Notes under the pieces: model-generated
Seen by the model: the letters and a program-made list of their open reading frames with translations, nothing else
Databases searched by the model: none
Told to the model about the DNA's origin: nothing
Program-made: the position numbers and the translations under genes
Shown here: positions 1 to 7,677 of the stretch, piece after piece
Layout of the letters: every line of letters starts with the position of its first letter
Position numbering within the stretch: position 1 is the first letter of the stretch
Source: Arthrobacter sp. UM1
Lineage (GTDB): Bacteria; Actinomycetota; Actinomycetes; Actinomycetales; Micrococcaceae
Assembly (NCBI RefSeq): GCF_020483305.1
Contig: NZ_JACWAB010000003.1
Span: 62,001-126,000, forward strand
Reading direction: 5' to 3'
Length of the DNA: 64,000 bases

Positions 1-511
1 CCTTCACGTTCACCGCCGCCTCGTAGTAGCCCTCGCTCGCCGGCGAGACGGACTCGGGATCGGAGAACTTCGCGCACTCCTTGGGCGAGACCTCGAAGCC
101 GGCCTTGCTCCAGGCCGAGACCTTCTGGGTGAGGCTCTTCTTGAACTGCTCCGCTCCGAGCGGCGAGTAGGCGCCACCGGCGCGCTCGGCGAGGTCCTGC
201 GAGGCCGAGGCGGAGAAGCGCTCCCCGTGCGGTCCGGCGGGGCGGGCGTCCGAGGGCGTCTCGCTCGCCGAGCCGGAGGAGGAGCCGCCGGACGATGGGT
301 TCTCAGACGGGCTCTCGGAGGGGCTCTCAGAAGGACTCTCCGAGGCGCTGGGAGTGCCTGAGGAGGATTCAGACGCAGACGAGCTGGACGAGGGCGAGGA
401 GCTGCCCGATCCGCCGCCCTTGGACTCCTGTCCGCCGCCGAGTCCGCATCCGGCCAGAATGAGCGCCAGAGAGGCAGTGCCTGCCGCGAGCGCGTTCGCC
501 TTCGTGTTCAT
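1..511 (-). CDS. Secreted lipoprotein of unknown function (C-terminus beyond window edge)
   Basis: The reading frame starts at an ATG at 511-509 and runs off the left edge, so only about 170 N-terminal residues are visible. It opens with a short signal peptide ending in a lipobox LAGC (Cys about residue 22), then a low-complexity Ser/Glu/Pro/Gly linker to about residue 85, then the beginning of a globular domain (AERAGGAYSPLG region onwards). The linker resembles the spacer that holds a lipoprotein domain away from the membrane in actinobacteria. A TACAAT -10-like box on the minus strand at 563-558 and a G-rich stretch before the ATG would give a leader of about 45 nt. I do not recognise the domain; a PknH-type sensor fold or a DUF5642-like fold is possible but not supported. 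Confidence 0.75.
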   Translation of the reverse strand, partial: MNTKANALAAGTASLALILAGCGLGGGQESKGGGSGSSSPSSSSSASESSSGTPSASESPSESPSESPSENPSSGGSSSGSASETPSDARPAGPHGERFSASASQDLAERAGGAYSPLGAEQFKKSLTQKVSAWSKAGFEVSPKECAKFSDPESVSPASEGYYEAAVNVK

Positions 512-689
512 GTCAACCCCCGTGTGACGTCCGGCACCTTCTTGGTGAGGTGCCCTCATTGTAGCCAGGGGCAGACGACAGCGCCGGACGCACGAGCGCC
601 CTCACGCCCGGGCCCGCCCACGCAACCCGGACCAGACGCACGAGCGCGCCCGCGGCCTCAGGCCGGGGCGCGCTCGCAGGGGGGCGGAA

Positions 690-2066
690 TCAGAGCGCGT
701 CCGCCACCCGGACCAGACGCTCGTTGACGAACTCGCGGACGCCCTGCTCCGCGAGCTCCCGGCCGTAGCCGGAGCGCTTGACGCCGCCGAAGGGCAGGCC
801 GGCCTTCGTGGTGCCGTGCTCGTTGACGTAGACCATGCCGGCGTCGATCCGGCGGGCCACCTCGGCGGCCTTCTCCGGGTCGGCGCTCCACACGGAGCCG
901 CTCAGGCCGAACGGGGTGTCGTTGGCGAGCTCGATGGCCTCCTCCACGTCCTTGACCGCGTAGACCACGGCCACGGGGCCGAAGAGCTCCTCCTCGAAGG
1001 CCCGCATCTCGCGGGTGACGCCCGTGAGGACGGTGGGCTGCATGAAGGCGCCCGGGCCGTCCTGCGCGGAGCCGCCGGTGTGGACGGTGACGCCCTTGGA
1101 CGTCGCGTCGTCGAGCAGCTCCACGAGCGTGTCTCGCGCGCCGGTGGAGGAGAGCGGGCCCATGTCCGTCTCCTCGTCCAGCGGGTTCCCCACCTTGGTC
1201 GCCTTGACCGCGTCCACGAGGACGTCGAGGAACCGCTCGTAGTGCTCCTCGAGCACGATCATGCGCTTGGGCGAGTTGCAGGCCTGCCCCGCGTTGCTGA
1301 GGCGGGCCGTGGCGGCCGTGTTGGCGATGGCCTCGATGTCGCCGTCGAGCACGATCATGGGGTCCGAGCCGCCGAGCTCGAGGAGGGACTTCTTGAGGTT
1401 CCGCCCCGCGCCTTCCGCGACCTTGGCGCCGGCCGCCTCGCTGCCCGTGAGGGACACGCCGCGCACTCCCGGGTCCTCGAGGGCGGTCTGGATCTGGTCG
1501 GGATCGGCGAAGAACGGCTGGAACACGTCCTCGGGCAGGCCCGCGGCCGTGAGGATCTCGTCGATGACCAGGCAGGACGCCGCGCAGATGCCCGCCGGCT
1601 TGAGGAGCATCGTGTTGCCGAGCAGGATGTTCGGCGCCGCGAACCGGGCCACCTGGTAGTACGGGAAGTTCCACGGCATGACGCCCACGAGGACGCCGAG
1701 CGGCATCTTCTCGACGACGGAGCTGCGCGCGCCCTGCGGGTCCAGCTCCTGCGGGGCGAGGAGACCCTCTGCGTTGTCCGCGTAGTAGCGGAAGATGCCC
1801 ACGCAGATGCCGATCTCGGCGCGGCCCTGCTCGAGCGGCTTGCCCATCTCGCGGGCGATGAGCTGGGCCATGGACTCGGTTCGGCGCTCGAACTGGTCCG
1901 CGGTCTTGCGCAGGACGTCCGCGCGCTCCTGGACGGACGAGCTCCTCCAGCGCTCGAACGCAGCCTGCGAGCGGTCCACGGCCTTGCCTGCGTCCTGGTT
2001 CGAGAGGGACTCGAACTCCTTCTCGACCTCTCCGGTGGCGGGGTTCTCGGTGCGGTACTGAGCCAT
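690..2066 (-). CDS. NAD(P)-dependent succinate-semialdehyde dehydrogenase, Sad/YneI type
   Basis: 458-residue aldehyde dehydrogenase that would oxidise succinate semialdehyde to succinate at the end of GABA or related degradation. Visible ALDH signatures: PWNFP at 131-135, the nucleotide-binding TGSEAAG at 207-213, the general-base Glu230 in ELGGSDP, and the catalytic Cys263 in GQACNSPKR. The ELGGSDP and GQxC context and the length match the E. coli Sad (YneI) branch rather than the longer GabD branch. The start at 2066 is preferred over an in-frame ATG 21 codons upstream because a perfect AGGAGG lies just before it. It stands alone, with no transaminase or GABA permease next to it, so the exact aldehyde is inferred from family resemblance. 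Confidence 0.88.
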   Translation of the reverse strand: MAQYRTENPATGEVEKEFESLSNQDAGKAVDRSQAAFERWRSSSVQERADVLRKTADQFERRTESMAQLIAREMGKPLEQGRAEIGICVGIFRYYADNAEGLLAPQELDPQGARSSVVEKMPLGVLVGVMPWNFPYYQVARFAAPNILLGNTMLLKPAGICAASCLVIDEILTAAGLPEDVFQPFFADPDQIQTALEDPGVRGVSLTGSEAAGAKVAEGAGRNLKKSLLELGGSDPMIVLDGDIEAIANTAATARLSNAGQACNSPKRMIVLEEHYERFLDVLVDAVKATKVGNPLDEETDMGPLSSTGARDTLVELLDDATSKGVTVHTGGSAQDGPGAFMQPTVLTGVTREMRAFEEELFGPVAVVYAVKDVEEAIELANDTPFGLSGSVWSADPEKAAEVARRIDAGMVYVNEHGTTKAGLPFGGVKRSGYGRELAEQGVREFVNERLVRVADAL

Positions 2067-2299
2067 GCTTCCTCCTTGGGTGGAACCGGAAGCGCGGTTT
2101 TCCTTCTGAACATATTTTCTAACGCGCAACCGGAGCGTTTCTTTTTCACTCGAGCGGACTATTCCGCCCGGGGCGATGAAATCATTTTGTACGGTCCACG
2201 TTGCCCCTGCTCACTCGGCAGGTCAAGGGGCGGGGCCTCCCATACGGCCCGTTTCGCACGCAGAGGAATTCCGGTTTCCTGCCGGGATCCGGGAATTCC

Positions 2300-3187
2300 T
2301 CAGGCGTATTCGCGGAGCACCGCGAGCGCCTGGTTCCCATATCCTCCGCCGAAGAGGATCGCGTGCACCAGCAGCGGGGTGAGCTGGTTCCAGCGGATGC
2401 GCTCGCGCCAGCCGTCCGCGGGCGGGTTCTCGGCCTCATACGCCTCGAACGCCGCGTCCCCGAAGCCGCCGAACAGCTGCATCATCGCGAGGTCCGCCTC
2501 CCGGTGGCCCCAGAACGCGGCCGGGTCGATGAGCCAGGAGCGCCCCGAGCCGTCCACCATGCGGTTCCCCACCCAGAGGTCACCATGGACCAGCGCCGGC
2601 TTCTCCTCCGGCCCGCAGATCTCCTCCGCCCGGCGCTCGACGGCGTCCAGGAGGCCCAGCGCCTCACTCGGCATGGCCCCGGAGTCCACCGCCTGCCGGG
2701 TCAGCGGGCGCAGGCGGCGCTCGAACAGGAACTCGGGCCACGTCCGGGCCGGGGTCAGGTCCGTCTCCACGGCGCCGAGGTAGCCGGTGCGCGCGCCGTC
2801 GATCCCTCCGAACTGGGAGTTCGAGGCGCGGTGGAGCTTCGCGAGGCCGCGTCCGAGCTCCTCCTCCGTCTCCCGGGCGCTGAGGCGAGGCTCCTCTGAG
2901 GGGTGGGAGCCCTCGGGGATCCATTCGAGGACGATCCCCTCGCCCGTGCCGCGGACCACCTCGGGAACGCGGAGCTCGGCGGGAGCGTGCTCGCGGAGGG
3001 CCTCGAGCCCGCGGGCCTCGCTGAGGAAGAGCTCCGGCGGGTGGTCGCCGGTCTTGAGGAAGAGCGGTCCGGAGTCCGTCTCAAGGCGGAAGGACCGGGC
3101 GATGTCCCCGCCCGCCACGGGCCGGGCGCTGCGGACGCCGAGGCCCTCGGTGAGCGCGGACGGGATTCCCTGCGCGAGATCAGCCAT
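2300..3187 (-). CDS. Fructosamine kinase family protein
   Basis: 295 residues of the fructosamine-3-kinase / aminoglycoside-phosphotransferase fold. The kinase loop is clear: LVHGDLWVGN with catalytic Asp203, followed by LIDPA with the metal-binding Asp221, and an upstream phosphate-loop Lys in LFLKTGDHP (Lys45). Family members phosphorylate protein-bound ketosamines or free ribulosamine/erythrulosamine adducts and help remove glycation products in the cytoplasm. A TAGCCT hexamer on the minus strand (3199-3194) ends 6 nt before the ATG, so the transcript is probably leaderless. It is a single gene, with protease genes divergent on the other side. Confidence 0.85.
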   Translation of the reverse strand: MADLAQGIPSALTEGLGVRSARPVAGGDIARSFRLETDSGPLFLKTGDHPPELFLSEARGLEALREHAPAELRVPEVVRGTGEGIVLEWIPEGSHPSEEPRLSARETEEELGRGLAKLHRASNSQFGGIDGARTGYLGAVETDLTPARTWPEFLFERRLRPLTRQAVDSGAMPSEALGLLDAVERRAEEICGPEEKPALVHGDLWVGNRMVDGSGRSWLIDPAAFWGHREADLAMMQLFGGFGDAAFEAYEAENPPADGWRERIRWNQLTPLLVHAILFGGGYGNQALAVLREYA

Positions 3188-3323
3188 GCGGCCAGGCTAG
3201 ACCCGAGCCCGGCGGCCCTGCCAGAGCGCGTCTCATGGCTCTGTCTCAGGCAGCCCCGGTACCCTGGGAAGGCCGGGCCCCTCCCGGTTTCCCCGCCCAG
3301 CGCAGAAGAGACACCGCCCTCCC

Positions 3324-4214
3324 GTGCCCGCTCGCCGCCTCCCCTCCCCGTCCCCCAGCAACGCCCGCCTCCGCGCCGCGACGCCCCAGCGCGCCTCGCA
3401 GCGCCGTTCGCGTCGCGCCTCGGGGCTGTCAGCGGGACGCCGGTTCCGGAGGGCTCTGGCCATCGCGGTCCTCGCGGGCTGCCTGGCGCTGCTCGGCTTC
3501 TCCCCTGCGTCCGTGGGCTCCACGCAGGCCACGGAGTTCCAGGGCACGCTCCCCACGGGCGCCCTCTTCGACAACCCGGACGGGACCGGCGACCACAGCT
3601 GCACGGCCTCCGTCATCAAGAGCGAGTCCCGGGACACGATCATCACCGCGGCCCACTGCGTGACCGGCGACGGCACCTCGATGTCCTTCGTCCCGGACTA
3701 CGATCAGGGGAAGGCCCCGTACGGCGTCTGGAAGGTGGCCAAGGCGTACGTGGATCCCCACTGGAGCAGCTCCCAGGATCCGCACTATGACGTCGCGATC
3801 CTGACCGTCGCGCCCCACACCGTCAAGGGCCGCTCCGTGGACATCCAGGACATGACGGGCGGCTATGCGCTCGGCCAGCTTCCGCGCAACGACGAGCGGG
3901 TCTTCATCCCCGCGTACAACGCCGGCTCCGGCGACAGGCCGATCCGCTGCACCACCAAGATCTACTACACGGCGGGCTACCCCGGCTTCGACTGCAGCGG
4001 CTACGACACCGGCGTGAGCGGCGCTCCCCTGCTCACCACCGTGGACGGCGTCCGGTACGTCTCAGGCGTCATCGGGGGCCTCTACCAGGGCGGCTGCTCC
4101 TCCTCCACCTCCTACGGGACCCCCTTCGGCCAGCAGGTCAAGGCGCTTCTTGCGCGGGCGGCCGGCCACAAGCCGACGACGGCGGTGCCCGAGCCCGAGG
4201 GCAACGGCTGCTGA
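3324..4214 (+). CDS. Secreted trypsin-like serine protease (paralogue 1)
   Basis: 296 residues. A long Arg-rich n-region (1-44) leads into a hydrophobic segment (about 45-62), giving a signal peptide or anchor. The mature part carries the chymotrypsin-fold triad His111 (TAAHC), Asp156 (YDVAIL) and Ser232. The serine lies in GVSGAP instead of the classical GDSGGP. Paired cysteines (92/112, 209/224) suggest disulfides and an extracellular location. The protein ends GNGC, an unusual C-terminal Cys shared with its paralogue at 5496-6287; the mature parts are well over half identical by eye. The start is a GTG with a weak upstream GAAGAG, and the unusually long basic n-region leaves the start uncertain. 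The substrate is unknown. Confidence 0.82.
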   Translation: MPARRLPSPSPSNARLRAATPQRASQRRSRRASGLSAGRRFRRALAIAVLAGCLALLGFSPASVGSTQATEFQGTLPTGALFDNPDGTGDHSCTASVIKSESRDTIITAAHCVTGDGTSMSFVPDYDQGKAPYGVWKVAKAYVDPHWSSSQDPHYDVAILTVAPHTVKGRSVDIQDMTGGYALGQLPRNDERVFIPAYNAGSGDRPIRCTTKIYYTAGYPGFDCSGYDTGVSGAPLLTTVDGVRYVSGVIGGLYQGGCSSSTSYGTPFGQQVKALLARAAGHKPTTAVPEPEGNGC

Positions 4215-4252
4215 GGCACCCTCACCGTCTCTCAGGGCGGGGCCGTTCTCAC

Positions 4253-4258
4253 TAGAGT
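4253..4258 (+). promoter_or_regulatory. -10-like hexamer TAGAGT of ldh
   Basis: TAGAGT lies 7 nt before the ldh ATG at 4266. The spacing places the transcription start at or within a base of the start codon, consistent with a leaderless mRNA. There is no recognisable -35 element. Confidence 0.45.
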
Positions 4259-4265
4259 TGAGGAC

Positions 4266-5207
4266 ATGAGCGATCGCGTTGTCCTGATCGGCGCGGGAGA
4301 TGTGGGCGTGGCCTATGCGTACGCCCTCGTCAACCAGGGGCTGGTCCATGAGCTGTCCGTCATCGACATCAACGAGCAGAAGGTCCGGGGCGAGGTCATG
4401 GACCTCAACCACGGCGTGGTCTGGGCGCCGAGCCCCACGCGGGTCAAGGCGGGCACGTATGCGGACTGTGCGGACGCGGACGTCGTCGTCATCACGGCCG
4501 GCGCCGCGCAGAGGCCCGGCGAGACGCGGCTGGACCTGGTGGGCCGCAACGTGCAGATCTTCCGCGGGATCGTGGGGTCCGTCATGGAGGCGGGGTTCTC
4601 TGGGATCCTGCTCGTGGCCACAAACCCCGTGGACGTCATGGCGTACGCGGCGTGGCGGTTCAGCGGGCTGCCGGCGGAGCGGGTCATCGGGTCCGGGACC
4701 GCGCTGGACTCGGCGCGGCTGAGGTTCATGCTGGGACAGCTCTACGGGGTGGCGCCGGGGTCGGTACACGCGGCCATCATCGGCGAGCACGGGGACACGG
4801 AGGTGCCCGCGCTCTCCTCGGCGAACATCGCGGGCGCTCCCCTCTCCCGGGACCTGGACGCGGTGCCGGGGCGGCGCGAGGAGATCGAGCGGATCTTCGA
4901 CGAGACGCGGACCGCCGCCTACCAGATCATCGACGCGAAGGGCTCCACGTCCTACGGGATCGGCATGGCCCTGGCGAGGATCACGCGGGCGCTGCTGAGG
5001 GACGAGGACGCGGCGCTGCCCGTGTCCACGCTGCTCTCGGGGCAGTACGGGATCGATGACCTCTACATCGGCGTTCCGGCGGTGCTGGGGCGGTCCGGGG
5101 TGAAGAGCGTGGTGGAGCTGTCGCTGTCTGCGGACGAGTCGGAGGCCCTGAAGCACTCGGCCGAGGTGCTGTCCGGGATCGTGGAGGACGCGGGGCTGCG
5201 CAGGTAG
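4266..5207 (+). CDS. ldh: L-lactate dehydrogenase
   Basis: 313 residues, the usual length for bacterial L-LDH, which interconverts pyruvate and L-lactate with NADH. The Rossmann motif GAGDVG is at 9-14, and Asp34 is suited to NAD(H). The substrate-loop Arg is in QRPGETR (Arg83), the Asp148/Arg151 pair is in LDSAR, and the proton-acceptor His175 is in IGEHGDTE. The Gln in the QRPGETR loop (Gln82) points to lactate rather than malate dehydrogenase. It sits between two paralogous protease genes with no evident operon partner. Confidence 0.93.
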   Translation: MSDRVVLIGAGDVGVAYAYALVNQGLVHELSVIDINEQKVRGEVMDLNHGVVWAPSPTRVKAGTYADCADADVVVITAGAAQRPGETRLDLVGRNVQIFRGIVGSVMEAGFSGILLVATNPVDVMAYAAWRFSGLPAERVIGSGTALDSARLRFMLGQLYGVAPGSVHAAIIGEHGDTEVPALSSANIAGAPLSRDLDAVPGRREEIERIFDETRTAAYQIIDAKGSTSYGIGMALARITRALLRDEDAALPVSTLLSGQYGIDDLYIGVPAVLGRSGVKSVVELSLSADESEALKHSAEVLSGIVEDAGLRR

Positions 5208-5251
5208 CCGCTCCTCCCCCGTTGAGGCCCGGGCGGGCGCGGGGCGGGGCA

Positions 5252-5339
5252 GGGCGCGACGAGCGGGGCCGGGCGCGGAAAGCGGGGCCGAGCGCGGAAA
5301 GCGGGGCCGAGCGCGGGGAGCCGGGAGCCGGGAGCCGGG
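5252..5339. repeat. Minisatellite-like tandem repeat: three 19-bp units then three 7-bp units
   Basis: Three consecutive near-identical 19-bp units (5252-5270, 5271-5289, 5290-5308; core GCGGAAAGCGGGGCC) run directly into three perfect copies of AGCCGGG (5319-5325, 5326-5332, 5333-5339). They lie in the ldh to protease 2 intergenic region, immediately upstream of the promoter-like repeat at 5343. They may arise by replication slippage. No coding function is seen. Confidence 0.8.
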
Positions 5340-5342
5340 ACA

Positions 5343-5398
5343 CATAGTTTCTTTTGAAGTCTCTGGCGAATGCGTACCATCCGGTCCTTGAGCGGGTC
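5343..5398 (+). repeat. Promoter-like direct repeat, copy A (upstream of protease 2)
   Basis: 56 bp aligning without gaps to 6332-6387 (offset 989) at roughly three quarters identity, with an identical core TGCGTACCATCCGG. Inside are a T-rich -35-like segment (TTTTGA) and, 17 bp on, TACCAT (5375-5380), a TANNNT -10 box, so this copy probably drives the protease gene that starts at 5496. Confidence 0.65.
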
Positions 5399-5495
5399 GC
5401 GCTCCCCAAGCGGGGTTCACAGCGCCGCGGGCCCGTCTCACAGGATGGCTGGATAGTCTCAGGGGCGTTCTTGCTCTCTTCCCCCGGGAGAACTG

Positions 5496-6287
5496 ATGCT
5501 GTTCCGCCGTCGCCGTTCGCTCCTCTCAGCCCTGACCGCCCTCGCCGCCTCCGCCGGACTCGCGGCTGCTGGCTCCGGCGCGGGGGCCGCTGTTCCCTCC
5601 GCGACCTCGTTCGGCGGGCATCCTGCGGTGGGCGCGCTGTTCTCCAACCCGACGGCGACGGGATCGCACGGCTGCACAGCCTCCGTGGTGGCGAGCACGT
5701 CCGGGGACACCGTCCTCACGGCGGCGCACTGCCTGCGTGGGAACGGAACGGGCTACTCGTTTGTGCCGCAGTACCGGGCCGGGGCCAAGCCGTTCGGCCT
5801 GTGGAGCGTGACGCGGGCGTACGTGGACCCGCGGTGGGTGGCGACCCAGGACCCGAAGTACGACGTCGCCATTCTCACCGTGGCCCCGCACACCGTGAAC
5901 GGCGTTTCTCGGAACATCCAGTGGTTCACGGGCGGGTACCGGATGCACTGGGCGCCGTACACGGGCAATTCCCTATATGTCCCGGCGTACAACGGCGGCT
6001 CCGGCGATATGCCGATTCGCTGCACCGCACCGAACTACTACACGTCCGGGTTCCCGGGCTTCAACTGCAACGGCTACTACGACGGCGTGAGCGGAGCCCC
6101 GTTCATTCTCATGCAGGGCGGCGTGAACTATGTGGCGGGTGTGATCGGCGGTCTGCACCAGGGCGGGTGCTACCCGCAGACGTCCTACAGCTCGCCGTTC
6201 GTGACGGCGCAGCAGAATCTCCTGGCGCGGGCGCAGTCCCACGCGGCGGCGGATGTACTACCGGTGCCGGGATCGGATGGGTGCTGA
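5496..6287 (+). CDS. Secreted trypsin-like serine protease (paralogue 2)
   Basis: 263 residues: an Arg-rich n-region, a hydrophobic core (8-32) with an Ala-rich signal-peptidase region near residue 32, then the protease domain. The triad is His78 (TAAHC), Asp123 (YDVAIL) and Ser199 (GVSGAP). The blocks AYVDP, ILTVAPHTV, PIRCT, PGF(N/D)C and GVIGG are shared with the paralogue at 3324, and the protein again ends in Cys (GSDGC). The ATG at 5496 follows GGGAGAA. The likely promoter lies in the repeat at 5343-5398. The extracellular role and substrate are unknown; the pair reflects a gene duplication now separated by ldh. Confidence 0.85.
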   Translation: MLFRRRRSLLSALTALAASAGLAAAGSGAGAAVPSATSFGGHPAVGALFSNPTATGSHGCTASVVASTSGDTVLTAAHCLRGNGTGYSFVPQYRAGAKPFGLWSVTRAYVDPRWVATQDPKYDVAILTVAPHTVNGVSRNIQWFTGGYRMHWAPYTGNSLYVPAYNGGSGDMPIRCTAPNYYTSGFPGFNCNGYYDGVSGAPFILMQGGVNYVAGVIGGLHQGGCYPQTSYSSPFVTAQQNLLARAQSHAAADVLPVPGSDGC

Positions 6288-6331
6288 GGGGTTCTGGTTT
6301 TCGGGCGCCGGAGGCGGGTGCGCCGGGGGTG

Positions 6332-6387
6332 CCTAGTATATTTGGAATTCCCTGGCAGATGCGTACCATCCGGCACTGAAGCGAGTC
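6332..6387 (+). repeat. Promoter-like direct repeat, copy B (downstream of protease 2)
   Basis: This copy aligns base for base with 5343-5398, including TACCAT at 6364-6369 and a TTTGGA element 17 bp before it. It points toward the 3' end of the convergent antitoxin gene (higA ends at 6412), so it has no obvious gene to drive. It may be a leftover of a duplication or insertion event, or it may produce an RNA antisense to higA. Confidence 0.6.
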
Positions 6388-6411
6388 AGAGCCCTCGGGC
6401 GGGTCCGCCGG

Positions 6412-6714
6412 TCACGCTGGAGTCAGCGTCTTGATCTCCCTCAGCTGCTCCTCCAGAAGATCATGCTGGACGCGCAACTCATAGTGCGACTGCAGGTTGG
6501 CCCAGTACTCAGCAGACGTGCCGAAGTACTTGCCAAGCCTCAGCGCAGTGTCAGCCGTGATGGCGCGCTTGCCATGGACGATCTCGTTGATCCGCCGAGG
6601 CGGAACCCCGATTGCCACCGCAAGCCGGTTCTGGGTAATGCCAAATCCCTGGATAAAGTCCTCCATCAGGACCTCCCCGGGATGGATCGCTGGAATCTTC
6701 TCTGTCTGCCTCAT
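6412..6714 (-). CDS. higA: HigA-family antitoxin (XRE helix-turn-helix)
   Basis: 100 residues with the HigA/VapI addiction-antidote signature: HPGEVLMEDF near the N-terminus, the HTH core ITQNRLAVAIGVPPRRINEIVHGKRAITADTALRL split over residues 26-60, then GTSAEYWANLQ. It should neutralise the HigB RNase and repress the operon by binding its operator. It is the second gene of the pair, 11 nt after the higB stop, with AGAGGAG before its ATG. The toxin-first order is typical of HigBA. Codon use is less GC-rich than that of the flanking core genes. Confidence 0.92.
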   Translation of the reverse strand: MRQTEKIPAIHPGEVLMEDFIQGFGITQNRLAVAIGVPPRRINEIVHGKRAITADTALRLGKYFGTSAEYWANLQSHYELRVQHDLLEEQLREIKTLTPA

Positions 6715-6725
6715 GCCCGCTCCTC

Positions 6726-7007
6726 TCAGTGATAGTCCGTCAGCTCAACGTCTTCAGCGGATCCGTCCCGCCACGCGAAGCAGATCCGCCACTGGTCATT
6801 GACTCTGATGCTGAACCGCCCGCTTCTGTCTCCCTTGAGGCGCTCAAGCCTGTTGCCGGGCGGGACTCGCAGATCCATGACGTCCACGGCCGCGTGCAGC
6901 GACTCAAGCTTCCGCAGGGCCCCCCGCTGAATCCTCTGGTCCACACCGGCGACGAAGCGCCGGTCCCAGACCCGGGCTGTCCGCTTGTCTCGGAAGGATC
7001 TGATCAC
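6726..7007 (-). CDS. higB: HigB-family toxin (RelE-like mRNA interferase)
   Basis: 93 residues starting at GTG 7007, matching the usual HigB size of about 92. The opening IRSFRDK, the central GNRLERLKGDRSGRFSIRVN (residues 51-70) and the block WRICFAWRDG (73-82) with the end VELTDYH are the hallmarks of HigB/YoeB-type ribosome-dependent RNases. A longer in-frame extension to 7169 is rejected. A good promoter sits right before the GTG (TTGCGT at 7044-7039, an 18-bp spacer, TATACT at 7020-7015), 7 nt from the start codon, so the mRNA is probably leaderless and translation begins here. Confidence 0.92.
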   Translation of the reverse strand: MIRSFRDKRTARVWDRRFVAGVDQRIQRGALRKLESLHAAVDVMDLRVPPGNRLERLKGDRSGRFSIRVNDQWRICFAWRDGSAEDVELTDYH

Positions 7008-7014
7008 GATACCC

Positions 7015-7044
7015 AGTATATAACGCTGTACGTTATTAACGCAA
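7015..7044 (-). promoter_or_regulatory. higBA promoter with inverted-repeat operator
   Basis: On the minus strand, TTGCGT (7044-7039), an 18-bp spacer and TATACT (7020-7015) form a near-consensus promoter. A perfect dyad ATAACG-N5-CGTTAT at 7020-7036 fills the spacer and touches the -10 box. That is where an autorepressing HigA would be expected to bind. Confidence 0.7.
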
Positions 7045-7677
7045 TGCGCTACTCTGAAGAATCTGCTGCGTGTCGGTCGCCTACGAGTCGCGGCATCGAG
7101 CGTACACACGGCCGAGCTCGGACTGACTCGAGGAGTAGAAAGGCAAGAGGCCAGCCGCCTAGCACGCAATACCTAGCCGACGGCGCAGGTCAGCAAGCGG
7201 AAGTGCACCAATCGAGAGGGTCGCTCGCCCCATCCGCTCACTGGACTTCGGCCATCCTTCACCGTCAGACCACGACCCCGGGGCATTGAATCAACATGGC
7301 GCCTCGTAGCTGATTCTCTCTTCCGCTGATCAAGACCGACGCACGATAGCCCACCACCTTCATGGGGACGCTCGTGAAGGCTAAAGAACCGGCCTGTGGG
7401 CCCTCGGGGACTCGTGCGCTTCGAGACCACAGACCCTGGCCGAACCTGCGACCCGACCCCCGACACCCGAACGGGGCAGTGCATGAACGGCGGGTTACGG
7501 ATTCCCCCTCACCCCACAGGCGCACGCTGCAACCGCGCACTGTCGAGACCAATCGGGCGAAGCCTTTGACCACAGGCCGAGACAAATACAATGACACAGC
7601 CTGCCATCTCCCCAGAAATGTCAATGTAGGCACCTACTCTCAATGAGGTCACCGATAGTGCACTAAGGAGCACAGCA
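7045..7677. other. Non-coding gap at the left part of the island
   Basis: About 630 bp between the higBA promoter and the DUF3644 gene. Open frames of about 100 residues exist on both strands, but none has a ribosome-binding site, a consistent codon bias or a recognisable motif. I see no tRNA, direct repeats or transposase remnants that would mark an attachment site. The end (7664-7677) holds AAGGAG, the ribosome-binding site of the next gene. Confidence 0.5.

Noticed and set aside
658-2783. Long antisense open frames over the aldehyde dehydrogenase gene (658-1674 minus and 816-2783 plus)
   Set aside because: High GC makes antisense frames open; composition is Arg/Gly/Pro or His/Leu-rich with no domain, and they overlap a gene with clear catalytic motifs.
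7320-7560. Possible tRNA or tRNA fragment as an island attachment site
   Set aside because: No T-arm consensus or cloverleaf could be built on either strand.
7265-7633. 122-codon minus-strand open frame between higB and the DUF3644 gene
   Set aside because: No start signal, no motif and no strong codon bias.
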